Assembly: GCA_014649555.1 (NCBI GenBank)
Contig: BMTG01000002.1
Coordinates: 62,001-126,000, forward strand
Source of the DNA: Streptomyces globisporus
Lineage (GTDB): Bacteria; Actinomycetota; Actinomycetes; Streptomycetales; Streptomycetaceae
Length of the DNA: 64,000 nucleotides
Direction: 5' to 3'
Part shown: one piece after another, positions 24,683-33,952 of the stretch
How positions within the stretch are numbered: position 1 is the stretch's first letter
Layout of the letters: each line of letters begins with the position of its first letter
Translations under genes and position numbers: made by a program
Notes under the pieces: model-generated
The model's database searches: none
Told to the model about the DNA's origin: nothing
The model's input: the letters and a program-made list of their open reading frames with translations, nothing else

Positions 24683-25182
24683 AGGCGATGTACCCGGATG
24701 ACGCGGCTGTCGACTGGATGGGCGTCTGCGTCTTCGCGCACGAACTGTGCCTGCCGGTGTACGACCGGGGATACCTGTACAACGGCACACCCCCGCAGAA
24801 CTACGACGTCGCGGCGAGCCAGTGCCGGAACGCCTATGTCGGCAGCGACGCGCATGGCAACCCGGCTGCCATCTGGCGCAACTTCGACCATGACGCCAAC
24901 GTGCTGAAACTCGTCAAGTTCGCCAAGGACCACGGGAAGCCCGTCGTCGTCGCCGAGGCGGGCATGATGAACTTCACCGCCGACGGCGGGTCGACCGACG
25001 GTCTGGAGCAGGAGCGTGGCGCCCTGTGGGTCGGAAGGCTCTTCTCCCTCATGAACTACCGGGGCCCGATCCCCAACCTCTCGGAAGAGCACGACCTCCG
25101 CGGGGTGATCCGCTCGGTCGTCTACATCGATCTGCACTTCCGCTACGGCTGGGACGGCATCGACGACGGAAGCTTCGACTGA
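24664..25182 (+). pseudogene. C-terminal fragment of a secreted-type glycoside hydrolase (GH26-like)
   Basis: About 170 residues are open from the palindrome to the stop at 25182, with no proper start. FEAMYPDDAAVDWMGVCVFA, then FAKDHGKPVVVAEAGMM (strand with a catalytic-type Glu) and VIRSVVYIDLHFRYGWDG resemble the last barrel strands of GH26/GH5-like endo-glycanases. The first half of the barrel, the acid/base residue and the signal peptide are missing. It is most simply a remnant left by deletion or insertion. An ATG at 24688 could start a short product. The exact family is a guess from the FYP-DxxVDWxG pattern. Confidence 0.55.
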
Positions 25183-25190
25183 CCGCCGTC

Positions 25191-25835
25191 TCAGCGTGGC
25201 GGGGACGTCCCCATGGAGCGCGGCGGCCCGAGGCGCAGTCGGGCGAAGATCTCCGGACGGGCGATGCCGGGCATGACGAGGGACCACATCGCGCTGACCT
25301 GCTGGTGCAGGGCGTCCCGCTCGGCCAGGGCGAGGGACAGCATCTGTACGCCGCTGTAGCAGCCGACGAGTGTCCGCGCGGTCTCCACGGGCTCGACGTG
25401 GTCCTGGAGCTCCTCGGCTTCGCGCGCGGATTCGAGAGCGCCGGTGACGGCGCCCAGCGATCCCGCGTAGCTCTCCGCGGTCTGGTACGGGCCCGGCTCG
25501 ATCGAGAGGCGCACGGCGGCCCGCAGGACCGGGTCCTCCAGGAGGCCGGCGGTGTAGTGGTGGCTGATGTCCACCAGTGCCTGGAGCCAGAGCTCGGGGG
25601 CCGGACCCGCCGCCATCTGCTCGGAAACCTGCTGGAAGTAGGTGTGCTGGCGGGCCAGGATCTCGTCGCCGAGATCCTCCTTCGACGCGAAATGGTGGTA
25701 GAAGCCGCTACGGGAGACGTTGGCCAGCCTGAGGATCGCCGGGGTCGAGGCACCGGCGTAGCCGTCCCGGTCGATCACGATTCCGGCGGCCTGGACGATC
25801 CGCTGAAACGTCTGCTCCCCGCGATCCTGCGTCAT
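25191..25835 (-). CDS. TetR family regulator of gamma-butyrolactone-receptor (ScbR/ArpA) type
   Basis: 214 residues from ATG 25835, with AGGAAGG upstream. The DNA-binding part reads FQRIVQAAGIVIDRDGYAG, then ANVSRSGFYHHFASKEDL, the pattern of ArpA-like receptors (fuller form AGVTKGALYFHFxSKEEL). Mid-protein LSIEPGPYQTAESYAGS and the later VETARTLVGCYSGVQ correspond to the ligand pocket part of that group. These proteins sense gamma-butyrolactones or related hormones and control antibiotic genes. No butyrolactone synthase or biosynthetic cluster lies in the window, so a pseudo-receptor function is equally possible. Confidence 0.72.
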   Translation of the reverse strand: MTQDRGEQTFQRIVQAAGIVIDRDGYAGASTPAILRLANVSRSGFYHHFASKEDLGDEILARQHTYFQQVSEQMAAGPAPELWLQALVDISHHYTAGLLEDPVLRAAVRLSIEPGPYQTAESYAGSLGAVTGALESAREAEELQDHVEPVETARTLVGCYSGVQMLSLALAERDALHQQVSAMWSLVMPGIARPEIFARLRLGPPRSMGTSPPR

Positions 25836-25937
25836 GGCCACACCTTCCTCAGCCGCGTCCGACGTTACCCGGGCTCCCGGCGGTGCGCTCCTGGGACGCG
25901 GCCGGATGTCTGACGTCGGCTCCTTCCGGGGCCGTCC

Positions 25938-26025
25938 GAGCCCGGCCCCGGACGTTCCAGGGGGCAGGCGAGCCCCGGCCCCGGACGTTCCAGGGCAGGC
26001 GAGCCCGGCCCCCTGAACGGTTCCC
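25938..26025. repeat. Short tandem repeat, about 2.8 copies of a 31-32 bp unit, in a 326-bp intergenic region
   Basis: Units start at 25938 and 25970 and share GGCCCCGGACGTTCCAGGG; a partial third starts at 26001. The whole stretch 25836-26161 lacks a supported gene. Its last part (26043-26135) contains a 30-codon open frame ending in ALDVAAQDSDVTVDADAR that may be the tail of a lost gene, and TAGACA at about 26133-26138 is a possible -10 element for the next gene. Confidence 0.6.
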
Positions 26026-26161
26026 GTCGTGGCGGCGACCGGATGGTCGAGAGCGTCCGGGCGGGCGCGGTCCGGCTCGCCCTGGACGTCGCCGCCCAGG
26101 ACTCCGACGTGACAGTCGATGCCGATGCACGCTAGACAGGCTGTCCGGGAGGGGTGAAGCG

Positions 26162-26716
26162 ATGACCTTGCATGCCGACATGACCGAGCTGCTCGCGGCG
26201 GCCGGCATCCTCGGCGTGGACGTCGACAACGCGGTCGCGGACGAGCACGTTCGATGGTCCGCCTACCGACGCGTCGTGCTGGTGATCGCTTCCTCGCCGA
26301 GCCGCGACCGGGACCGGGCGATCGTGGCCACCCTTCTTCGAGACCCCGTCGAGATGGTCGCCAAGTCGGCGGTGGTCGCCCTCGTGGACGAGATCGCGAT
26401 GAGGGCGGCAGGACCTGCCGAGTTCCGGGAGTGGGCGTCCGGACTCCTGCCGGAGATCGACGGGCTCGAAGCGGAAGGGCACCGCGATTTCATCCGCCGC
26501 CGTATCCGCGACTGGCTGTTCCACCTGTCCGTCCAGGACGGCCACGTGCCGACGACGGCCGAGTTGGCGGAGGTCACCGACTGGATGCAGCGCACCCTCG
26601 CCGAGGGGTCGAGGTCACCGGCGGTACTCGCCCTGCTCGCCGAGTCGGGCCGCAGAAAGAAGACGCGCAACGTCGCGGAGAACCGAGCCCGAAGCCGCGA
26701 GCTGAAACCGCGGTGA
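26162..26716 (+). CDS. Hypothetical helical protein
   Basis: 184 residues from ATG 26162, with GGAGGGGTGAAGC upstream. No catalytic motif or membrane segment is visible. The sequence is mostly helical and charged (TELLAAAGILGVDVDNAV, AIVATLLRDPVEMVAKSAVV) with a basic tail RRKKTRNVAENRARSREL. The alternation of helices around VALVDEIAMRAAG recalls HEAT-like or tetrahelical folds. The gene is monocistronic and ends in a hairpin shared with the convergent SWIM gene. I do not recognise it. Confidence 0.7.
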   Translation: MTLHADMTELLAAAGILGVDVDNAVADEHVRWSAYRRVVLVIASSPSRDRDRAIVATLLRDPVEMVAKSAVVALVDEIAMRAAGPAEFREWASGLLPEIDGLEAEGHRDFIRRRIRDWLFHLSVQDGHVPTTAELAEVTDWMQRTLAEGSRSPAVLALLAESGRRKKTRNVAENRARSRELKPR

Positions 26717-26718
26717 AT

Positions 26719-26743
26719 CGGTGCACGCGTGGCGGGTGCACCG
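26719..26743. terminator. Bidirectional hairpin between convergent genes
   Basis: 8-bp perfect stem (26719-26726 with 26736-26743) and a 9-base loop, located two bases after one stop codon and five bases after the stop codon of the convergent 13-kb operon. Confidence 0.55.
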
Positions 26744-26747
26744 CTCC

Positions 26748-28727
26748 TCACCCCGCCGCGCCGTGGACCGGGACGGGCGGCACCGCGGCCGGGTCCTCAT
26801 CCATCGGGTTCCAGGCCGCCGCGCACAGTGATTCGGACACGGCGGCCGTGTAGCGGGCGGCGGCCAGCCAGTACGCGGCGAAGCCGTCGGTGTCGGCGGG
26901 GAGCAGACGGCCGAACAGATCACGCTCACGCTGGGCGGCCGAGGCGGACAGGGCGGTGAGCAGGGCGGCGGCCGTGGGGAGACCGCCGCGGCGGATCCGG
27001 CGGGTCTCGGCGGTGACGTCGCCCAGCAGGCCGAGGGCGGCGCGGCCCGCCGCAACCGTCTGTTCGACCCGGCGCTCCAGGAGGTACAGGGGCGATGACC
27101 CGCCGGGTCCCGCGGTCTGTGGCGGGGCGAAGTGCGCGGAGGCGGACGGGTCCGGGAGGTCGGCGCGGCGCAGCCGGTCGAGGCCGAGGTCGACCGTGCC
27201 CTCGCCGGTGGGGTGCGTGCACGCGAGAAGGGTGAGACGGGGTTGGGTGGCGGGAATCAGGCGGCCGATGATCCTCAGCCGGGCCCCCGGCGCGGCGGCC
27301 AGCAGGGCCAGGTTGTCGCGGTGGGCCAGCGCCGGGTCGTCGTCGCTGACGGTGAGCCGGACCCGAACGCCTCCCTCGCACAGAGCGAGCAGGCACGTGC
27401 CGCCCGGTTCCCGTACCGCGCCGAGGAGTTCGACGTGCAGGAAGAGCAGGTCGCTGCCGGTGCCGTCCCGGTCCGCGTAGCGGGAGGTGGACCGCAGGGC
27501 GCGGGCGGCCTGTTCGGCCGGTGGCGTCTCCCACAGGGCGGCGAGCGGCGGGTCCGTCCACGCCACGCCCCGGGCGGTGACGGCCTTGACGGCCTTTCCG
27601 GCGCCCAGTCTGCCGTCCGGCGAGACCGTCGCGCCCGAAACGGCGAGCCCTGCGCGGCCCAGCTCCCGGTGGGTGAGGGCGCTGTCCCCCAGGCGCACGG
27701 CCCGGTCGGCCACGCCGAGGGCCCGCCCCGCACCGCCGGGCGCCACATCGCCGACGGTGAAGAGGCGGCCGTCGGCTCCGGCGACCCAGGTGCGGACGCC
27801 GCCGTGCCCCGAGTCGGTGACCACGGGTTCGGTGAACAGGCCGTACAGGCGGAGCGAGCCGTCCGGGCTGTAGGGCCGGCGCACCCGGCCTCTGACGGCG
27901 GCCATCTCCGCCCCGGACGCCGTCCCCACACGGTGGGCGGTGCCGAGGAGTTCGGCCAAGGCGGTGACGAGGTCGGCGGTGCGGTACGACGGGTCCCCGG
28001 CGCGGGCCGCGCGCAGCAGCGTGACGACGGAGAGCGCGGCGCCCGCGGCCCGGGGCAGGTGCCGGAGCCGGGCGGTGTGCGCGGCGCGCAGGAGGGCCGA
28101 CTGGGTGACGGCCCCGGCCCCGTCGACCCCGGCCTCCAGCACGGCGGCGCCCGCCGCCCAGAGGACGTCGGCGGCGGCACGCTGGTCCGGGCTCGCCGTC
28201 TCCGGCGGGGAGGCGAGGTCGGGAGCGGGGTTGGGGGTGACATGGAGGGCGAGGCCGAGGGCTGCGTTGGCGGCGGTGTCAGTGGTGGGCGCGGGTGCGG
28301 TGCCGGGGACGGAGGCGGGGGCGACGTCGAGGCCGAGGGAACGGGCGGCGTCGGGGCCGAGCGTGGCGGCCGGGGGCGTCGCCGAGGCCGGTCCCGGGGC
28401 TTCCGGGGTGGCCTGCTCGGCGGGCTCCGGCGCCAGGTCGGCGGCGGGGGCGGCGCAGGCCGCGGCCGCGCGGTGGACGCAGGCCGGGGCGAGGAGGCAG
28501 CGGCAGGTGATGTCCTCCACCTTCGCCACCACCCCGCCCGGGGCGTGCAGGCGCAGCTCGGTCTCGTCGTCGACGTCGATCGTCGTGGTGTCCCCGTCGC
28601 GGTGCGTCGGGCGGGCGGCGAGCTTGGTGACCGCCACGTCCAGCCGTTTGCGCAGCCGGGGCGAGAGGCCCTCCACGAGCGTGGCCGTGACCTCAGGTGC
28701 GACGGACGGCAACCGAGCGGCGTTCAT
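26748..28727 (-). CDS. SWIM zinc-finger protein, last gene of the MoxR-vWA operon
   Basis: 659 residues from ATG 28727, which overlaps the stop of the vWA gene by four bases. A SWIM zinc finger lies at residues 75-85 (Cys75-Arg-Cys77, Cys83-Val-His85) in VEDITCRCLLAPACVH. SWIM domains bind nucleic acid or protein. An Ala/Pro-rich linker runs to about residue 180, and the remaining 480 residues form an uncharacterised globular region with blocks such as GDPSYRTADLVTALAELLGTA and LFLHVELLGAV. SWIM proteins of this length are regular companions of MoxR/vWA operons in actinobacteria (from memory). It could be the substrate-recognition part. Confidence 0.82.
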   Translation of the reverse strand: MNAARLPSVAPEVTATLVEGLSPRLRKRLDVAVTKLAARPTHRDGDTTTIDVDDETELRLHAPGGVVAKVEDITCRCLLAPACVHRAAAACAAPAADLAPEPAEQATPEAPGPASATPPAATLGPDAARSLGLDVAPASVPGTAPAPTTDTAANAALGLALHVTPNPAPDLASPPETASPDQRAAADVLWAAGAAVLEAGVDGAGAVTQSALLRAAHTARLRHLPRAAGAALSVVTLLRAARAGDPSYRTADLVTALAELLGTAHRVGTASGAEMAAVRGRVRRPYSPDGSLRLYGLFTEPVVTDSGHGGVRTWVAGADGRLFTVGDVAPGGAGRALGVADRAVRLGDSALTHRELGRAGLAVSGATVSPDGRLGAGKAVKAVTARGVAWTDPPLAALWETPPAEQAARALRSTSRYADRDGTGSDLLFLHVELLGAVREPGGTCLLALCEGGVRVRLTVSDDDPALAHRDNLALLAAAPGARLRIIGRLIPATQPRLTLLACTHPTGEGTVDLGLDRLRRADLPDPSASAHFAPPQTAGPGGSSPLYLLERRVEQTVAAGRAALGLLGDVTAETRRIRRGGLPTAAALLTALSASAAQRERDLFGRLLPADTDGFAAYWLAAARYTAAVSESLCAAAWNPMDEDPAAVPPVPVHGAAG

Positions 28728-31700
28728 GCGGTCTTCTCCCCTATCCAGCGGGCCAGTTCAAGTGGGCTGAGGGCCGCCACGGGCATCCCGGCGGCCACGA
28801 GCTGCCCGGCTACGCCCGTCGAGTACCGGGGCCGGCCGGCGTCGTCGAGGCTCGCGCACCCGAGGACGTGGCAGCCGGTGTTCACCAGCGCCCGCACCTC
28901 GGCCAGCAGTCCGGCGAGCGGTCCTCCCTCCTCGAAGTCGCTGATGACGACGACGAGGGTGCGCGAGGGCACCTCGATCAGGCCGCGGGCGTGCCGGAGC
29001 CCGGCGGCGATGTGCGTTCCGCCGCCCACGCTCACTTCCAGCAGGAGGGAGAGGGGATCACGTACATGGCCGGTGAGGTCGACGACCTCCGTGGAGAACG
29101 CCAGGAAATGAGTGCTCAGGGTCGGCACCCCGGCGAGCACGGAGGCGGTCAGCGCGGACCAGATCGTGGAGGCCTCCATGGATCCGGAGACGTCGGTGAC
29201 CAGGATCAGGCGCCAGTCGGCCGACCTCCGGGCACGGCTGCGGAAGACGGGCTTCTCGGGGATCACCTGGATCGTGCCGTCGGCCGTCCGGCGGGCGGTG
29301 GCCAGATTGGCGTGCAGGGTGCGCGGCAGGTCGAGCCGGCCGCCGGGGCGGCGGGTGGGCCGGGCCGTCATCGCGCCGGTCAGCGCGGGGCGCAGCCGGG
29401 TGGCGAGCTGCCGGGTCAGTTCCTCGACCAGGTGGCGCACCAGCGGTCGGAGCGCCGCGAGGCGGGCTTCGGGAAGACCGCCGGCGTACTGCAGGATCGT
29501 CCGGAGCAGCTCCACCGAGGGGGTGGCGGCTGCCGGGTCGAGTTCGGCCAGGACGTCCTGGCGCCCCGTCACGGCCGCGGCGGCGAGGACCTCTTCGCGG
29601 ACACCGGGGCCGAACAGCGCGGCCAGTTCCTCGGACCACTCGCGTACACCGGGGAACGACGGCTCCCGACCGCCGCCGGCCCCGGAGCCGCCACGCCCGG
29701 GGAGGCCGCCGCGGGAACCCTCGCCGTGTCCCGCGCCGTAGAGCTCGTCCAGCGCGGTCGCCAGACGGGCGGCGCCGGACGGCAGCCGGTCGGAGCTCCG
29801 GCCGAGCACGAGCCGCCATCGGTCGGCGGGGGCGAGGGTACGGGCGGGAGCTTGGGCAGGGGTCGCCTCGGTGAGGGGTGCCGTGGCGGGGGACGCCTCG
29901 GCCGGGTGTACCTCGGTGGTGAGTGCCGTTACGGGGATCCCCTCGGTGAAGGGTGCCGTGGCGGGGGGTGCCTCGGCCCGGGGTGCGTCGGCCGGCCCGG
30001 CACCCGTGAGGGGTGCGGTCGCGGGGGCTGCGGCGGTGTGGTCCGACGGCGGTAGGACCCGGCCGTTGCGCGGCGACGGCGGGACGGGCAGGCCGAGTCC
30101 GGTCAGCAGCTCCCGGGCCGCGAGGTCGGCGGCCGTACGGCGGGCCAGTTCGGCCGGATCGTCGGCGTCGAGGTCGTCCACCCGTTCGCCCAGCCGCTCC
30201 TCGACGGTGCCCAGCAGGCGGTCCCGGGCGGCCGGGCTCAGGGTGTCGAAGCCACCGCGCAGGGCCGGCAGGCGGGCCAGGAACGCGGAGTCGTCCAGCT
30301 CGACGACCCGGCCCAGCAACGGGTCCAGGGCGCCGGCGCCGGCGGTCAGGAGCGGGCCCGCGACCGTCAGGACGCCGGAGAGCCGGGCCGTGAGCGTGGC
30401 CCGGGAGGTGCTGTCCACGGCTCCGTCCACCCAGGAGGCGACGCGCTCCCCGAAGGCCCCGGCCTCTTGGTGGCCGGTGAGCACCCTGACCGCTCCGGCC
30501 GCCGCGGCGATTAGCGGGGCGCCGTCGGCGGCCAGCCGGGCGAGGGCGTCGGTGAGCCGGATGCCGCCCAGCCGGTCGGCCCGCTGGGCCAGTTCGAGCA
30601 GGGCGCGGGCGTCCTCGGGCTTCTCGGAGCCGGTCAGCCCCTCGACCTGGCGGACCGCGGCAGCGGTCAGCAGTTCCGCCGCGTGCGCGGTGCGGGCGGC
30701 CCTGGTGGTGTCGGCGGTGTCCGGGGCCGCCGCAGGGCCGTCGGACTCGGTCAGGCCCGGCAGATGGCCCGCGTCGATGCGGTCCAGCAGGTCGAGCCCG
30801 GCGAGGAGTTCGGGAAGGGTGCCGCTCGCGGGAAGCACGGCCGCGAGTTCGGTCAGCCGTTCGTCGGCCGGAGCGGGCAGCCCGCACGCGGCGGCCTCCG
30901 CGAGGCCGCGGACGACCTGAGCGGCCGTCGGACCGCCCTCCGCACGCTCGGCCGCGTGGCGCTGCCGCAATACGCCCTCGGCCGCCTGGGCCGGTGTGAC
31001 GCCACGGGCCCCGGCCGCGGTGAGCATCGCGGCCGTCGCCGGGGTCCACCGCACCCGCCAGCGTGTCGTCAGTCCTTCACCACCCGCCGCACCGGTCACC
31101 TCCTGCTCCTGTGCGTAGGGAATTCCGCACACCGTCAGCCTGCGCAGGAGCAGTTCGCGGCGGCGGTCCAGGTCGGACCGTGCAGGGTCGAGCCGGAGGT
31201 CGCGCGGTGCCTTCTCGTGCGCGTCCTGCGGCCCGGGAAGCGCGAGCGCCGCGGTCTCGGTCTCGACGGCGGGGCTCAGTCCGCTGCGCGGAGCGGCGGG
31301 TGCGGGCCGTCCGGTGCGGGCTCCGACGAGCACGCGCTCAAGGGCCTGGGCGAGGGCGCGGCCCGTGCCGTAGGTCTCGCCGCGCCCCAGCACCGTCTGC
31401 ACGGCTTCCAGCAGTTCACCGCGGCCCGGCGCGGGCAGGTCGCGCAGCCGGGCCAGGTCACCGGCGACGCGGACGATCTCCCGGCCGTCCGCCGGGCCGT
31501 AGGGGTGCCCCTGTTCGCGCAGGGCGACGCAGAGCCGTACGGCGGTGCGGACCAGCGCCTCGTGCACCGCCGCCGGGTCCCCGGCGGCCTCCAGGACGGT
31601 GTGCTGCCACTCCGGGTCGCGGATGCCGGCCGGGTAGCCGGAGCGGGAGTCGAGCAGCGGGTACGTGTACGGGATCAGGGAGACCGTGCACGCGGCCGCC

Positions 31701-32713
31701 CCGGCAGTGCCGTCGGCGTACCCGCCTTCGCTCGGCTCCGGCACGGAGGACGGGCCCGGCGTTCCCGCCTCCTCGGCGGCGGCAACGACAGGGCCGACGG
31801 TCCCGTCCGCCCCCGCCGCTGACCGCAACAGCGCCGGGGTGTGGAAGGCGCCCACCACCACGGCGGGCCGCCGTCCGTCCGCCAGGGCCTCCGCGACATG
31901 TCCGCGCATGCACGCCTCGCGTACGAGGTCCGTGCCGTGCACCCCGCCCCGCGCCTCGGCCTCGTGACGCAGCGCCCAGCCGGTGAGCAGGGCGGCACGG
32001 CGGAGCGCCTCGGGTCTCGAGCCGGGCGCCTGGGCCTCCACCAGGCGGTCCCACAGGTCGTCGCCGTCCCGGCCGGTGAGCCGGGACCGGAGCGCGGCGG
32101 ACAGCCCGTCCCCCTCCCCCGGCACGGGTGCGGAGGCGGCGCCGGGAACCGGGGCGGGGGCTCCGTCGCGGCCCTCCGCCCACGCCCGGTCGGCCAGAGA
32201 CAGATCGCAGGCCACGGCCGGGACGCCGTTCCTCGCCGCCCAGCGCAGCGCGACCAGTTCGGGCGAGAAGTCCGCGAACGGGTAGAAGGCCGGGCCCCGT
32301 TCACCCGCCGGGCCGGCTCCGGGTCCGGCGGCGGGCACGGCGGCCAGCGCCACCGGGGCCTCGGTCTCCTCGTGGGCGAGCCAGCCCAGCCAGGGCTGGA
32401 ACTCGGCGGGCAGTTCGACGAGGAGGACGTCGGGATCGGCCGCGTCCAGCAGGGCGGGCAGGGCGGCCGCCAGCGAGGGCGCGTGGTGGCGCACCCCGAT
32501 CAGGAACGGCGTCCCGGGGCCGGCCGCCGCGAGGGCCTCCACCGCCGCTTCCGCGGTGGCCGGTCCGCCCGCCGGACCCCGCCCGGGAACCTCGGGAACC
32601 ACGGGAGCCGTGGGAGCACCGGCGGGCCCGCCGCCGGCGGCCGACGCCTCGGCGGAGGCGCCGGCCGCCGCCACCGTCCCCGTCCCCGCCCCGCGCATGG
32701 TCGACTCGTTCAT
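28724..32713 (-). CDS. DUF5682 plus C-terminal vWA domain protein
   Basis: 1329 residues. The N-terminal part (about 55-350) carries the DUF5682 marks FLIGVRHHAPSLAAALPALL and DVLLVELPAEFQPWL. A long Ala-rich helical middle follows, with a Pro/Thr-rich low-complexity linker around 890-960 built from repeated PATAPLTE-like units. Residues about 1165-1329 are a von Willebrand A domain with a full MIDAS: DVSGSM (about 1171), Thr in GGGTHIAAGL and Asp in VISDFEEG. MoxR ATPases act with vWA proteins as chaperone-like pairs (RavA-ViaA, NorQ-NorD). The MoxR gene ends three bases upstream and the SWIM gene overlaps the stop, so one coupled transcript is certain in outline. Confidence 0.85.
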   Translation of the reverse strand: MNESTMRGAGTGTVAAAGASAEASAAGGGPAGAPTAPVVPEVPGRGPAGGPATAEAAVEALAAAGPGTPFLIGVRHHAPSLAAALPALLDAADPDVLLVELPAEFQPWLGWLAHEETEAPVALAAVPAAGPGAGPAGERGPAFYPFADFSPELVALRWAARNGVPAVACDLSLADRAWAEGRDGAPAPVPGAASAPVPGEGDGLSAALRSRLTGRDGDDLWDRLVEAQAPGSRPEALRRAALLTGWALRHEAEARGGVHGTDLVREACMRGHVAEALADGRRPAVVVGAFHTPALLRSAAGADGTVGPVVAAAEEAGTPGPSSVPEPSEGGYADGTAGAAACTVSLIPYTYPLLDSRSGYPAGIRDPEWQHTVLEAAGDPAAVHEALVRTAVRLCVALREQGHPYGPADGREIVRVAGDLARLRDLPAPGRGELLEAVQTVLGRGETYGTGRALAQALERVLVGARTGRPAPAAPRSGLSPAVETETAALALPGPQDAHEKAPRDLRLDPARSDLDRRRELLLRRLTVCGIPYAQEQEVTGAAGGEGLTTRWRVRWTPATAAMLTAAGARGVTPAQAAEGVLRQRHAAERAEGGPTAAQVVRGLAEAAACGLPAPADERLTELAAVLPASGTLPELLAGLDLLDRIDAGHLPGLTESDGPAAAPDTADTTRAARTAHAAELLTAAAVRQVEGLTGSEKPEDARALLELAQRADRLGGIRLTDALARLAADGAPLIAAAAGAVRVLTGHQEAGAFGERVASWVDGAVDSTSRATLTARLSGVLTVAGPLLTAGAGALDPLLGRVVELDDSAFLARLPALRGGFDTLSPAARDRLLGTVEERLGERVDDLDADDPAELARRTAADLAARELLTGLGLPVPPSPRNGRVLPPSDHTAAAPATAPLTGAGPADAPRAEAPPATAPFTEGIPVTALTTEVHPAEASPATAPLTEATPAQAPARTLAPADRWRLVLGRSSDRLPSGAARLATALDELYGAGHGEGSRGGLPGRGGSGAGGGREPSFPGVREWSEELAALFGPGVREEVLAAAAVTGRQDVLAELDPAAATPSVELLRTILQYAGGLPEARLAALRPLVRHLVEELTRQLATRLRPALTGAMTARPTRRPGGRLDLPRTLHANLATARRTADGTIQVIPEKPVFRSRARRSADWRLILVTDVSGSMEASTIWSALTASVLAGVPTLSTHFLAFSTEVVDLTGHVRDPLSLLLEVSVGGGTHIAAGLRHARGLIEVPSRTLVVVISDFEEGGPLAGLLAEVRALVNTGCHVLGCASLDDAGRPRYSTGVAGQLVAAGMPVAALSPLELARWIGEKTA

Positions 32714-32716
32714 CCG

Positions 32717-33952
32717 TCAGCTCTCCAGCACCGAGCGCAGGTCCCACAGCGCACGCCACGTGGCCGAACCCTGTTCCGCGCGCCTGCGCACCGGCCCGTC
32801 CCAGTACCCCAGCAGCCGTGCCGCGTCGGCGGGGTCGTCCTTGCGGACGACACCGAGCAGATGGCCGGGCAGCAGGGAGAGCACGTCCCGGTCGCCGGGG
32901 AAATAGGCGGCGGCCAGGCCCAGGGAACCCGCGACGGAGACGGCCTCCGCCGTACTCATCACCGTGGAGGGGCGTTCAACCTCCCAGCCCTCAACGGAGC
33001 GGCCGTCGCGCAGGTCCCGGAAGGCGGTGACGAGGGCTTCGAGGACCGCGTCGTCCACCTGGTAGGCGGCGCCCACGCGTTCGACGGCGGCCCGCGACTG
33101 GCGCCGGACGAGCGCGGTCTCGGCGTCCACGTCACCGATGGGGCCCACGGTCTCGAAGCTGAAGCGCCGCTTCAGCGCGGCGGACATCTCCGAGACGCCC
33201 TTGTCGCGGAGGTTGGCGGTGGCGATGAGGGTGAAGCCGGGGGCCGCGTGGACCTGGGCGCCGTCGCCGCCCGCCAGTTCGGGCACCGCGATCCGCCGCT
33301 CGGAGAGCAGGGACACGAGGGCGTCCTGGACTTCCGGCAGACAGCGGGTGACCTCCTCGACGCGGGCGACGGCGCCCCGGGTCATGGCGGTGAGCACCGG
33401 GGAGGGCACCAGGGCCTGTTCGGTGGGTCCCTGGGCGAGCAGCAGCGCGTAGTTCCAGCCGTACTTGAGCTGGTCCTCCGTGGTGCCCGCGGTGCCCTGC
33501 ACGGTGAGCGCGCTGGTCCCGCAGACGGCCGCCGACAGCAGCTCGGAAAGCATGGACTTGGCGGTGCCGGGTTCGCCGACGAGGAGCAGGCCGCGTTCCC
33601 CGGCGAGGGTGACCACACACCGCTCGACCAGGGCACGTTCGCCGACGAACTTCTGCTCGATCACCAGACGGCGCGGCACTCCGGCACCGGGCCGGGCCCC
33701 CTTGGGCAGGGCCAGTGCGTCACCCGCGCTGCCCATCACGAAGGTGACGACGGCACGGGGGGTGAGCAGCCAGCCGGGCGGTCGGGGTCCGGAGTCGTGC
33801 GCGGCGAGGAAGGCCAGCTCGGTGGCGTACCGGTCCTCGGGCGGGGTGATCTGCCGTGGCTCGTGGCCGGGCGCCGCCGCCTGGCCCGGGACGCCTCCGG
33901 TGGTGCTGTCCGGCGTGGAGCTGTCCGGTGTGGTCGTGGTGTCGTTCGTCAT
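32717..33952 (-). CDS. MoxR-type AAA+ ATPase
   Basis: 411 residues from ATG 33952, which overlaps the preceding stop codon by four bases. Walker A is GEPGTAKS (126-133). The Walker B region reads GAVARVEEVTRCLPEVQDAL, so the usual Asp of IDE is Glu. Sensor 1 is IATANLRDKG and the arginine finger lies in ALKRRFSFE. A 95-residue N-terminal extension precedes the AAA+ core. MoxR proteins couple ATP hydrolysis to remodelling of a client through a vWA partner, here the next gene. The client is unknown. Confidence 0.9.
   Translation of the reverse strand: MTNDTTTTPDSSTPDSTTGGVPGQAAAPGHEPRQITPPEDRYATELAFLAAHDSGPRPPGWLLTPRAVVTFVMGSAGDALALPKGARPGAGVPRRLVIEQKFVGERALVERCVVTLAGERGLLLVGEPGTAKSMLSELLSAAVCGTSALTVQGTAGTTEDQLKYGWNYALLLAQGPTEQALVPSPVLTAMTRGAVARVEEVTRCLPEVQDALVSLLSERRIAVPELAGGDGAQVHAAPGFTLIATANLRDKGVSEMSAALKRRFSFETVGPIGDVDAETALVRRQSRAAVERVGAAYQVDDAVLEALVTAFRDLRDGRSVEGWEVERPSTVMSTAEAVSVAGSLGLAAAYFPGDRDVLSLLPGHLLGVVRKDDPADAARLLGYWDGPVRRRAEQGSATWRALWDLRSVLES

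Noticed and set aside
24653-24700. Terminal inverted repeat of an insertion sequence at the glycosidase fragment
   Set aside because: The palindrome stands alone. No matching partner repeat, target-site duplication or transposase was found within 2 kb on either side.
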